In this document: positions 7,960-15,876 of the stretch, piece after piece
Numbering within the stretch: the first letter of the stretch is position 1
Layout of the letters: every line of letters begins with the position of its first letter
Source of the DNA: Chthonomonadia bacterium
Lineage (GTDB): Bacteria; Armatimonadota; HRBIN16
Length of the DNA stretch: 51,325 bases
Direction of reading: 5' to 3'
NCBI GenBank assembly: GCA_013314755.1
Contig: JABUFA010000027.1
Coordinates: 1-51,325, forward strand
Notes under the pieces: model-generated
The model's database searches: none
Told to the model about the DNA's origin: nothing
What the model saw: the letters and a program-made list of their open reading frames with translations, nothing else
Program-made: the position numbers and the translations under genes

Positions 7960-9294
7960 ATGGGACGAGCATCTCCCCTATCCCCTGCCCCACAGTGGCA
8001 GGCACCACAGCAGAACGAAGGCTTAACCCTTCGGTTGAAGGTCATCACGCCCCTGTTTGGCGGCGGGTATGAACCCCGCGAGGTAGACCCCGTGTGCATC
8101 ATTCGCCCCGCGACCATCCGTGGTCACCTGCGCTTCTGGTGGCGTGCGCTGTATGGTGGACAGTACGCCTCCTCCGAAGCGCTGTTCAGAGCGGAAAGCG
8201 CATTGTGGGGCGCGGCGGCAGTTCAACAAAGCAGTACGGCAGAGGATAAAAAGGAGCCGTCGATCGGCAAAGTGGCAATTCGTGTCACGGTAACCAATAA
8301 AGGCAAGCCTCAGAAATGTGCCGACTACGTGAAGGATCAAGCAAGTGGACGCTACCGTTCGGTGCCGAAATTCGCAGCCAACTATCCCCCGTATGCCTTA
8401 TATCCGTTTCAAGGACAGCTAGAAAAAGGTGGCAGGCAAGTAAAAGACGAGCCAGCCTCCGCGAGAGAAGGGGTTGAATTTGAAATTACTCTCATCTGCT
8501 CAAAAGACCTTTCCGAAGAATCATATAAGCAGGTTTTATCCGCGATCGCGGCATGGGTTCGCTACGGGGGCATTGGAGCGCGCACACGCCGCGGGTGCGG
8601 TAGTTTGGAATTGGTATCATCAGAGCCCCTACCGCTAAAAGCGGGAAGCGCTCCAAATACCTCAAATATTCCCCTGCTGCCTGGTGCACGCCTCGTCATA
8701 GGAAATCCCACATCAGATCCACTGCAAGCATGGAGACAGGCAGTGGAGATTTACCGGGATTTCCGGCAATCGGTTCCGTTTGCTCGTAACCCTGGAACGG
8801 TTCCCGGGCGTCCCGGGCGGTCCAAGTACCCGGAACCAGACAGTATCCGCCGAAAAACCGGAAATCACGCATCACAACATCCGCCTACTCATCCCGTACA
8901 GTCAGGGTTCCCCAGAGCAGACCTGGGGCTTCCCATCGTTTTTCACTTCAAGGACAAAGGGGATCCCCCTGACAGCAGACTACAGGGCTTTGAACAAGGA
9001 CGGCTCCGAATGGCATCTCCAGTCATTACAAAGGCTATTGCCGACGGTGCAGGCGAGTACCGACCTATGGTGATGGTGCTGAACGCCCCTCACGCGTGGG
9101 ACATGGATAACCTGCACCTAGTTGTCAACCGCAACAATAACTCTCAGGTACTCACCGTTATACCCGCGGAAGTACAGTTGAACTACTCTGAACTAAAGAA
9201 GATCGCGCCTTTGAGCGGCAAGCCAATTCGCGAGGCTCTCTTGGATTTCGTGGCGAGTAAATGGGGTGCCAAAGTGGAGGAATGGAAACCATGA
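7960..9294 (+). CDS. cmr1: Type III-B CRISPR subunit Cmr1
   Basis: A 444-residue RAMP protein, first gene of the Cmr effector operon. In Cmr complexes Cmr1 sits at the head near the crRNA 3' end and contributes to target binding. The N-terminal RAMP signature is LTLRLKVITPLFGGGYEPRE...RPATIRGHLRFWWRALYG; a glycine-rich loop GGIGARTRRGCGSLEL (about residues 202-217) follows, then the second RAMP half with PGRSKYPEPDSIRR and LGLPIVFHF. The start has GGGAGGACGAAGA before ATG. The stop overlaps the cmr2 start by four bases (ATGA). No clear promoter is seen in the 120 bases upstream. Confidence 0.9.
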   Translation: MGRASPLSPAPQWQAPQQNEGLTLRLKVITPLFGGGYEPREVDPVCIIRPATIRGHLRFWWRALYGGQYASSEALFRAESALWGAAAVQQSSTAEDKKEPSIGKVAIRVTVTNKGKPQKCADYVKDQASGRYRSVPKFAANYPPYALYPFQGQLEKGGRQVKDEPASAREGVEFEITLICSKDLSEESYKQVLSAIAAWVRYGGIGARTRRGCGSLELVSSEPLPLKAGSAPNTSNIPLLPGARLVIGNPTSDPLQAWRQAVEIYRDFRQSVPFARNPGTVPGRPGRSKYPEPDSIRRKTGNHASQHPPTHPVQSGFPRADLGLPIVFHFKDKGDPPDSRLQGFEQGRLRMASPVITKAIADGAGEYRPMVMVLNAPHAWDMDNLHLVVNRNNNSQVLTVIPAEVQLNYSELKKIAPLSGKPIREALLDFVASKWGAKVEEWKP

Positions 9295-11057
9295 CCGAGT
9301 ACCTCTTCTCTATCTCTGTAGGACCTGTGCAGGAGTTCATCGCCGCGGCGCGACGCACCGCCGACCTGCAGGCTGGATCTCAACTGCTCCAGAAGATGGC
9401 GAGATACATCGCCGAGCAGATCGACGCACGCGGCGGTCAACTTATTTTTCCAGCAAGCAAAGACACGCCGGGACCGAACAAAGTGGTTGCCCAAATCGCC
9501 ACCGATGACCCCGCGAAGCTGGCTGAAGAGCTGCGCGAAGCAACCGTCCAGTGGCTGTACGCGCAATGGCAGTCGGTACAACAACAGCTCAGCGTGCCCA
9601 TAGACGCCCATCTGGCGGAAGAGCAGGTGAAAAACTTTCTGGAGTTCTATACAGCGTGGGTTCCCTGCAACGGGGATTACGTGCAGGAGCGGGAGCAGGT
9701 GGAGCTTTTGCTGGCTGGGCGCAAAGCCCTGCGCGATTTTCGCCAGGTGCCTCCCCGCCCGGGACGCTGGAAAAGCCCTTTAGACCCTTCGCGCGATTGT
9801 GTGCTGCAACTATCAGGAACGCAAATCCCTGCCCAGGCGGAGGGTCCGCCCCTTTACCTGAAACGCACCGAGTTTTTGGACGCTATCTCCATCATGAAGC
9901 GCGTACAGGGCGCGAATCAGCAAGGGAAAAAAGTTCCTTCCACCTCGCGGATGGCGGCGGAAGCGATACTGCCCATCGCTAGACGAAACAAGCCCCACGC
10001 AGTGGAGGAGCTGGAATCCATCGCTGAAAACGCACCCGGTGCACTGGACATCGGTGACCTGATGTTCCCCACGCGCGTGCAGGAGGAGATAGAAACCGCC
10101 GACAAGCACCTGCGCGAGTACCTGCAGGCGCGGCTGGACATCATTGATAACCTGCGCCGCGAGATTCTCAGCAGTCTCACGCCAGCTCTGCATGAATGTC
10201 CATCCTATTACGCAATCCTTGTCGCCGATGGCGACCGCATGGGCAGGCTCATCAGGAAGCAAAAGACACCTGACGATCACCGCCGGCTGTCCGAGAAGCT
10301 CGCCCATTTCGCGCAAGAGGTGGAGCGTATCGTAGAGGCTCATAACGGCTATCTGGTATACGCGGGAGGCGATGACCTGCTGGCGATGCTGCCAGTCAAT
10401 ACCGTTCTTTCCTGTGCCAACGAGCTGGCAAAAACTTTCTCTCAGCAGATTGAAGGAGGCACGCTGTCTGCTGGAGTCAGCATCGTACACCGTATGGAGA
10501 TGCTTCAGGATGCTCTGCAGTGGGCGCGGGAAGCGGAACATCATGCCAAGACCTGCCGCGACGCTCTGGCAGTCGCCCTGCACACGCGCGGGGGTGCGCC
10601 TGTGACGGTTGTGACCTCGCGCGAGAAGGACTCCAATATGGAGAGCTGGACGCGGCGCGAGAAGGACTCCAATATGGAGAGCTGGACGCGCTGGATAAAG
10701 GCGTTTCGGCAGGGTCTGACGCACGGCTTCCCGTACGAACTACTTTATCTGGCGCGCGAGGCTGAGAACGCTAATCTGAGCATCCCCAGCGTTCACGCAG
10801 AGGCAATGCGCATTTTCGAACGCAAACAGCACAGGGAAACAGACGCACACAGTGGGACGATTCGCCAATGGCTGGAGGACGAGTTGAAAGCGATTAAAAC
10901 CGCTGACCACTTACGCAGATTAACTGGCGCTGAACCTGCCCGCTGTTCTCCCGAGCTGAACGCGATTGCAGCCGCCGACCACTTACGCAGGTTTGCTCAG
11001 CGGTTGATTATCGCCCGGTTTCTGGCGGGCTATCCTAACGGGGAGGTGCACGTATGA
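9291..11057 (+). CDS. cmr2: Cas10/Cmr2, HD-less, with intact GGDD palm
   Basis: A 588-residue large subunit of the Cmr complex. It starts directly with the Cmr2 N-terminal ferredoxin-like segment (MTEYLFSISVGPVQEFIAAA), so the HD nuclease domain found in many Cas10 proteins is absent. The cyclase palm motif GGDD is intact at residues 359-362 (YLVYAGGDDLLAML), predicting cyclic oligoadenylate synthesis on target RNA binding. The start at 9291 is set by the ATGA overlap with cmr1 and the GGAGGAA upstream. Two internal duplications are visible: a perfect 36-bp tandem repeat (12 residues) just after the palm domain, and a degenerate 24-residue duplication in the C-terminal domain (KAIKTADHLRRL / NAIAAADHLRRF). 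Confidence 0.92.
   Translation: MTEYLFSISVGPVQEFIAAARRTADLQAGSQLLQKMARYIAEQIDARGGQLIFPASKDTPGPNKVVAQIATDDPAKLAEELREATVQWLYAQWQSVQQQLSVPIDAHLAEEQVKNFLEFYTAWVPCNGDYVQEREQVELLLAGRKALRDFRQVPPRPGRWKSPLDPSRDCVLQLSGTQIPAQAEGPPLYLKRTEFLDAISIMKRVQGANQQGKKVPSTSRMAAEAILPIARRNKPHAVEELESIAENAPGALDIGDLMFPTRVQEEIETADKHLREYLQARLDIIDNLRREILSSLTPALHECPSYYAILVADGDRMGRLIRKQKTPDDHRRLSEKLAHFAQEVERIVEAHNGYLVYAGGDDLLAMLPVNTVLSCANELAKTFSQQIEGGTLSAGVSIVHRMEMLQDALQWAREAEHHAKTCRDALAVALHTRGGAPVTVVTSREKDSNMESWTRREKDSNMESWTRWIKAFRQGLTHGFPYELLYLAREAENANLSIPSVHAEAMRIFERKQHRETDAHSGTIRQWLEDELKAIKTADHLRRLTGAEPARCSPELNAIAAADHLRRFAQRLIIARFLAGYPNGEVHV
10619..10690 (+). repeat. Perfect 36-bp tandem duplication inside cmr2
   Basis: 10619-10654 and 10655-10690 are identical, encoding REKDSNMESWTR twice in frame. 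The perfect identity suggests a recent duplication. Confidence 0.95.
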
Positions 11058-12196
11058 ACGAGCACATTGTACGCATCCGCGGTATTGACCCGTTGCTGTT
11101 CCGCGACGGACGCCCTTTCGCCGCTGAGGTGGGCGCGCTATTTGCCCGGACGTTACCCTGTCCCTACCCTGCCACCGTCACGGGGTTCGTGCGCACTTTT
11201 ATCGGTAACCAGCTGGGGGTCAACTGGGACAACAAAACGGATATCCAGCGTGTGCTGAGGACAATCGTGCACGCTCCTATCCTCGAGCGCAACAACACAC
11301 CTGTATTCCCCGCGCCAGCGGATGCGGTGGTATACCATGACGAGCAGAGCTGTTCTCACAAAACGATGGCTCTCCGTCCCATCCAGGAGCTCCCGGCAGG
11401 CGCAGGCTGTGACCTTCCCAAGCACCTCCTGCCTTTGCGGGTGACGGAAGAGGTGAAACCGTCACCGGGATACACGCTATGGAGCCAGGCTGACCTCTTT
11501 CGCTGGTTAGAAAACCCCACTGGTGAGGGGTTCGCTGTACCTGAGCCAATAGACCGTATGGAGGTGGAGGAGCGGACGCATGTATGCATCAGCGAGGGAG
11601 GCACCAGCGAAGAGGGCAAGCTGTTCAGTGCACAGTTCCTGTCGTTCGAGCGGTATCGCTGGGGCAAAGACCGGGCGCACCGTGAGGAGTGGGCACTGCT
11701 GGCGCGAGTGGTGACGGAAGAAGCCGTTAAACTGGAGGGTGTAGGGCTTCTTGGTGGAGAAAAGCGGCTTGCCGCGCTGGAGACGGTCTCTGCCGACGCC
11801 TGGCCCTCCTGCCCGGATAGCCTTCAGCGCGCCCTGCAGGGGGCGAAGCGGGTGCGGATGGTACTGGCAACCCCAGCCATTTTCCAGAACGGCTGGAAAC
11901 CGGGCTGGCTGAACGGTAAACTGGAAGGAAGTCCGCCCTCAGCGAATGGGCTCACGTTGAAGCTGATTTCGGCGGCGGTAAGGCGACGCGAGGCGGTCAG
12001 TGGATGGAGTTACCGGGCTGACCGACCACAGCCCAAACCTACACGCCTGCTTGCGCCCGCGGGTTCGGTTTATTTCTTTGAAGTGTTGAGCGGCGACCCT
12101 TCCGTCTTGGGCATACAGGCATGGTTGCAACCGGTCAGCGACGATGAACACGATTGCCGGGACGGATTCGGTCTCGCATTATGGGGAATCTGGTAA
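11054..12196 (+). CDS. cmr3: Type III-B CRISPR subunit Cmr3
   Basis: A 380-residue Cmr3 protein, which caps the crRNA 5' end together with Cmr2. Its N-terminus IVRIRGIDPLLFRDGRPFAA is the family signature, followed by PCPYPATVTGFVRTFIGNQ; the C-terminal half carries GVGLLGGEKR and a final DDEHDCRDGFGLALWGIW glycine-rich ending. It starts inside the cmr2 stop (ATGA overlap at 11054-11057) with GGGGAGGTG upstream. Length is normal for the family. Confidence 0.9.
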   Translation: MNEHIVRIRGIDPLLFRDGRPFAAEVGALFARTLPCPYPATVTGFVRTFIGNQLGVNWDNKTDIQRVLRTIVHAPILERNNTPVFPAPADAVVYHDEQSCSHKTMALRPIQELPAGAGCDLPKHLLPLRVTEEVKPSPGYTLWSQADLFRWLENPTGEGFAVPEPIDRMEVEERTHVCISEGGTSEEGKLFSAQFLSFERYRWGKDRAHREEWALLARVVTEEAVKLEGVGLLGGEKRLAALETVSADAWPSCPDSLQRALQGAKRVRMVLATPAIFQNGWKPGWLNGKLEGSPPSANGLTLKLISAAVRRREAVSGWSYRADRPQPKPTRLLAPAGSVYFFEVLSGDPSVLGIQAWLQPVSDDEHDCRDGFGLALWGIW

Positions 12197-12212
12197 AGAG
12201 GAGGAATAAACA

Positions 12213-13079
12213 ATGAGTCATTCGCCAAGAGCCAAAGCCATCTATCTGCACGCACTCACACCGGTACATTCGGGAACCGGGCAGGCGGTGGCGGTGGTGG
12301 ACCTGCCCATCGCACGCGAAAAAGCCACCGGCTGGCCCATCATCCCTGCCAGCAGTCTGAAAGGCGTTCTGCGCGACGCTCTGGAAACCCCCGAGAACAA
12401 AGCATGGATTGCGAGAGCCTTCGGTAAGGACGTGCGCGATGGCGGCGAGATGGAAGCAGGCGCCCTGTGCTTCACCGACCAGCGCATCCTGTGTCTGGCG
12501 GTACGCAGCTTCTACGGAACCTTTGCCTACGCGACCTGCCCGCTGGTGCTCGGTCGATTCGTGCGCGATATGCGGGCATTTGGATTAGAGCCGCCGTTCA
12601 CCCAGATACCCGCTGTTGCCGGCTCGGGGAATGAACTTCAGGCACTGGTCACGCAGAAGTCGGATCTGGCACGCAACGGCAAGGTGTATCTGGAGGACAT
12701 AGACCTTACGGCACGCCCAGATTCGGACACCGAACAGATTGCCAGTGGGATAGCCGGCGTCCTTTTTGCCGATAGACCCGAGGCGTTCACGACGCGGTTT
12801 GTCATTGTCTCCGATGAGGTCTTCAACTTCCTGAGCGAAACAGCGATAGAGGTTGCCGCGCGCGTGCGTCTGGAAGACGATACCAAGACGGTGAAGAAAG
12901 GCGCACTGTGGTACGAGGAAGCAGTGCCTGCCGAAAGCATCTTCGCGGGCGCGGTGATGGTCGCCGACTTCTACAAGGAAGATGCTGGCTCCCTCTGGGA
13001 ACCATTCCAGCCGAGCCTGGTGCAGATTGGTGGCGATTCCAGCGTCGGGCGCGGCTTGTGCAGGGTGGTGACGAAATGA
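12213..13079 (+). CDS. cmr4: Type III-B CRISPR backbone RNase Cmr4
   Basis: A 288-residue RAMP backbone subunit that polymerises along the crRNA and cuts target RNA at 6-nt intervals. The signature ALTPVHSGTGQAVAVVDLPIAREKATGWPIIPASSLKGVLRDAL includes D30, which aligns with the catalytic Asp of known Cmr4 proteins, so target-RNA cleavage should be active. The glycine-rich ending is IGGDSSVGRGLCRV. Ribosome-binding site AGAGGAGGAATAA. Its stop overlaps the cmr5 start. Confidence 0.93.
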   Translation: MSHSPRAKAIYLHALTPVHSGTGQAVAVVDLPIAREKATGWPIIPASSLKGVLRDALETPENKAWIARAFGKDVRDGGEMEAGALCFTDQRILCLAVRSFYGTFAYATCPLVLGRFVRDMRAFGLEPPFTQIPAVAGSGNELQALVTQKSDLARNGKVYLEDIDLTARPDSDTEQIASGIAGVLFADRPEAFTTRFVIVSDEVFNFLSETAIEVAARVRLEDDTKTVKKGALWYEEAVPAESIFAGAVMVADFYKEDAGSLWEPFQPSLVQIGGDSSVGRGLCRVVTK

Positions 13080-13465
13080 AAACGCGAGCACAGCAGGATA
13101 TGGAACTCGCCGAGAAACTGGTGCGGGAGGTAGAACAGCAAAAAAAGGAAGTTCGCGACATCTACGGAGGGCTATGTCATTCGTTCCCTGTAATGGTGCG
13201 CACCTGCGGGTTGTGTCAGGCGCTGGCGTTCTCCAAAGCGAAGGCGGAAGGGGGTAAGGACGACCGCGCCAGAGCACACAGCCTCCTGCTGAACCACATT
13301 CAGCATTTACTGAACGTGCAGGGTGACCTTCTGCAAGTGGTGCGCGACGCCTCCGCCAGCGAGTATATGCTCTACACACGGCGAGTGCTCAGCGCGTGGA
13401 TTTACTTCAAGCGGTTCGCCGAATCCATTCTGAAAGTCTCCAGCGCAGGGGAAGGAGGAGAGTAG
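13076..13465 (+). CDS. cmr5: Type III-B CRISPR small subunit Cmr5
   Basis: A 129-residue all-helical small subunit (MKTRAQQDMELAEKLVREVE...), the expected size and fold for Cmr5, which lines the inner filament of the effector. Typical features are RTCGLCQALAFSKAK and the C-terminal YMLYTRRVLSAWIYFKRFAE. The start at 13076 is given by the ATGA overlap with cmr4; a longer open frame upstream in this phase is spurious because it lies within cmr4. Confidence 0.9.
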   Translation: MKTRAQQDMELAEKLVREVEQQKKEVRDIYGGLCHSFPVMVRTCGLCQALAFSKAKAEGGKDDRARAHSLLLNHIQHLLNVQGDLLQVVRDASASEYMLYTRRVLSAWIYFKRFAESILKVSSAGEGGE

Positions 13466-13467
13466 CT

Positions 13468-14550
13468 ATGAATATCGAGGCGCGGCGCAGAGCAATCAGT
13501 AGCCTTAATCTTAAAGAGGCTCAGCACGCAGGGCTTGTGCTCCACCGTTATCTCAGCAAGCATGACGACACCCACGAGGGGGCGAAAGACCTGTACACTC
13601 AGGCACAGAACAGCGCGGCTTCCCCTGTGTACGCATACGCCTTCGCCCGCTGGAAGGAGCACCTGCAAAAGCTGGGCAATACGCGCCTCTTCGCGGCGAC
13701 AGCCTCATCTCCCATCGCCGTCGGGCTGGGCAACGAGAGCGTGCTGGAGGTAGGCTTGACCGTTCACCACACTTACGGAATGCCCATTATCCCCGGCTCC
13801 GCGCTCAAAGGGCTGTGTCGGCGTGGCGCCGCTCGCCTGCAGGACGAGGGAAAAATCACCCGGGAGCAGTTTGAGGTACTGTTCGGTTACTCTAATGGTG
13901 ATGGGGACGCCTCGGCAGGGTACATCACCTTCTGGGATGCCTGGTACGACCCTGAATCAGTGGAAGGCAAGCCTTTCCATCGCGACGTGATTACCGTGCA
14001 TCACCCCGACTACTACTCCAGCAGAGGCGCAAACGCATTCCCAACTGACTTCGACGACCCGAACCCGGTGCCTTTTCTGGTGGTGAAGCCCGGTGCACGC
14101 TTCCTGTTCGCCCTGACTGTCCCCGACCAGGCGTGGGGAGCATTTGCCGAGAACCTGTTGAAGTGGTGTCTGCAGTATCTGGGCGTGGGCGCCAAGACCA
14201 ACGCAGGTTACGGCTTCTTCCGTACAGACGAACCAAAACAACCCACCGAGCCGGCAAAACAGAGCACTGCCGCACAAACCATACTGCCTCCTTCTACGGG
14301 GCGTGAAGTCTGGCAGAGTGTAACCGTCAGTTACAACCCGGGTCAGCGCGTGCTTCAGGTTCAGCGTCAGCATCAGGGGCAAACGCAGGGCGCATCCGCC
14401 GATGCCCAGCGCACCCAGCAACTGCTCAACAGCCTTTCCGCTTCCGCTCGCGAAAAGCTAACCACCGGCAAAAGGAGACTGCTGGCAGATGTGGAGATTG
14501 AAGTAAGCGGCAACCGGCGAACCATTGTCAAAATCATCCCGAAGGAGTGA
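13468..14550 (+). CDS. cmr6: Type III-B CRISPR subunit Cmr6
   Basis: A 360-residue RAMP protein at the head of the complex with Cmr1. Core motifs are TASSPIAVGLGNESVLEVGLTVHHTYGMPIIPGSALKGLCRRGA, GYITFWDAWYDPES, RDVITVHHPDYYS and GVGAKTNAGYGFFR. About 115 extra residues follow the glycine-rich loop; they are Gln-rich and probably flexible (QRQHQGQTQGASADAQRTQQ), ending in a small beta segment (DVEIEVSGNRRTIVKIIPKE). The start at 13468 follows GGAAGGAGGAGAG. The C-terminal tail is longer than the minimal family core and could be a lineage-specific RNA- or partner-binding extension. Confidence 0.9.
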   Translation: MNIEARRRAISSLNLKEAQHAGLVLHRYLSKHDDTHEGAKDLYTQAQNSAASPVYAYAFARWKEHLQKLGNTRLFAATASSPIAVGLGNESVLEVGLTVHHTYGMPIIPGSALKGLCRRGAARLQDEGKITREQFEVLFGYSNGDGDASAGYITFWDAWYDPESVEGKPFHRDVITVHHPDYYSSRGANAFPTDFDDPNPVPFLVVKPGARFLFALTVPDQAWGAFAENLLKWCLQYLGVGAKTNAGYGFFRTDEPKQPTEPAKQSTAAQTILPPSTGREVWQSVTVSYNPGQRVLQVQRQHQGQTQGASADAQRTQQLLNSLSASAREKLTTGKRRLLADVEIEVSGNRRTIVKIIPKE

Positions 14551-14557
14551 CAGAGCG

Positions 14558-15799
14558 ATGAAGTTGATTACGTCGCTGGGAACCAACACTTACAAAGAAG
14601 CAACCTATGTCTGGGGAGAGAAGCAATGCAGGACGAATATGTTCACCGATGCAGTGGTGAAGTGGCTCAAGCCCCAGACGGTGCTTGTTTTGCTGACCAA
14701 GGAAGCGGAAGACACGAACTGGCCCATTCTTCGCGAGAAATTGAACCGTCACCGAGTCGCAGTGCAAACCCTGCGCATCCCCGATGGACGGAACGAGGCA
14801 GAGGTCTGGGAAATCTTCGACGCGGTTACTCAGCAGATACATGAGGAAGAGCGACTGGTTATCGACATCACCCATGCTTTTCGCTCCCTGCAGTTCGTGC
14901 TGTTCGTAGTCAGTGCCTTCCTGCGGGCGGTGAAGCGTGTGGAGATCCAACACGTACTCTACGGCTTACACCAGCAAGGGCAATCATCGGATACCCCCTC
15001 CCCTGTTATGGACCTGCGCCTGATGCTTGACCTGCTGGACTGGATGGAAGGGGTACGGCGATTTCAGGAACTGGGCGACGCCCGTTTCATCGGAGAGACC
15101 CTGCAGAGAACGCAGGACGATATCTATCGTAAAGACGCAACGACAGAGGGGTCCAAACCCACCACACTCAAGACCGCTGGAAAGGAACTGCTGGCATTAT
15201 CAGACAGTCTACAGGCTCTGCGCGTTGTGGATGTGATGCGCTCTGCCAGGAAGCTGGTGAGCATCACGGAAAAAGCGATACATGAGGCTCAAATCTGGGT
15301 AAAGCCATTTGCTCTGCTGATAGACCGGGTAAGGCAGATGGCGGTCCAGCTGGCACATGAAAAGCCTGACGAACTGAACTTTGACACTCTCGAAAAGCAG
15401 ATGCATACTGTTCGCGCTCTGGTACAGTACAGGCAATTTGTGCAGGCTTTGCTTCTACAAAGGGAATGGCTGCTCAACTACGTGATGTGGCGGATTAACA
15501 GGGAAAAAAACTGGCTTCATCATGATTCGCGTAGAGAGGTTGAAAATTTCCTGAACCAGGGCGTTAAAGCCGTCGAGGACAAACAAGACCCTAACCTCTC
15601 TGCTCTGGACAAGTACATGGGACAGGACGAAATCCGAGACGTTGTGCAGCTATGGTCGAAGATAGTAGACCCGCGCAACGACTTTGCACACTGCGGAATG
15701 CGACAACATACCCAAACTCCAGATGATCTTCGGCAAAAAGCAACCGAATTTGCTCAACAGTTAAAAAACTTGCTGGAGAGCGCAAAAGCACAATTTTGA
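14558..15799 (+). CDS. CARF-HEPN ribonuclease (Csx1/Csx2, TIGR02221-like)
   Basis: A 413-residue ancillary type III effector. The N-terminus MKLITSLGTNTYKEATYVW...FTDAVVKWLKPQTVLVLLTKEA and VIDITHAFRSL matches the CARF domain of the Csx2/TIGR02221 group, a sensor for cyclic oligoadenylate made by Cas10. The C-terminal helical domain carries the HEPN RNase motif R-x4-H at R373 to H378 (PRNDFAH). Predicted role: non-specific RNA cleavage when Cmr2 senses target RNA. It starts 7 bases after cmr6 with GGAG upstream and is the last gene of the operon. With Cas10 lacking HD, this is the only visible collateral nuclease of the system. Confidence 0.88.
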   Translation: MKLITSLGTNTYKEATYVWGEKQCRTNMFTDAVVKWLKPQTVLVLLTKEAEDTNWPILREKLNRHRVAVQTLRIPDGRNEAEVWEIFDAVTQQIHEEERLVIDITHAFRSLQFVLFVVSAFLRAVKRVEIQHVLYGLHQQGQSSDTPSPVMDLRLMLDLLDWMEGVRRFQELGDARFIGETLQRTQDDIYRKDATTEGSKPTTLKTAGKELLALSDSLQALRVVDVMRSARKLVSITEKAIHEAQIWVKPFALLIDRVRQMAVQLAHEKPDELNFDTLEKQMHTVRALVQYRQFVQALLLQREWLLNYVMWRINREKNWLHHDSRREVENFLNQGVKAVEDKQDPNLSALDKYMGQDEIRDVVQLWSKIVDPRNDFAHCGMRQHTQTPDDLRQKATEFAQQLKNLLESAKAQF

Positions 15800-15876
15800 C
15801 TTTTCACCGGCAACGCATTATCTTTGCTCCATTCGTCGGCGAGGATAGGGCAGTAATCTAAACAGGAGGACATACC

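Noticed and set aside
7838-8026. Small open frame just before and overlapping cmr1
   Set aside because: It overlaps the cmr1 start by 67 bases, has no ribosome-binding site and gives a composition unlike a real small protein.
8780-9073. Possible frameshift in cmr1
   Set aside because: The alternative frame looked long, but the expected Cmr1 motifs before and after (PGRSKYPEPDSIRR and LGLPIVFHF) lie in the same frame, so the gene is intact.
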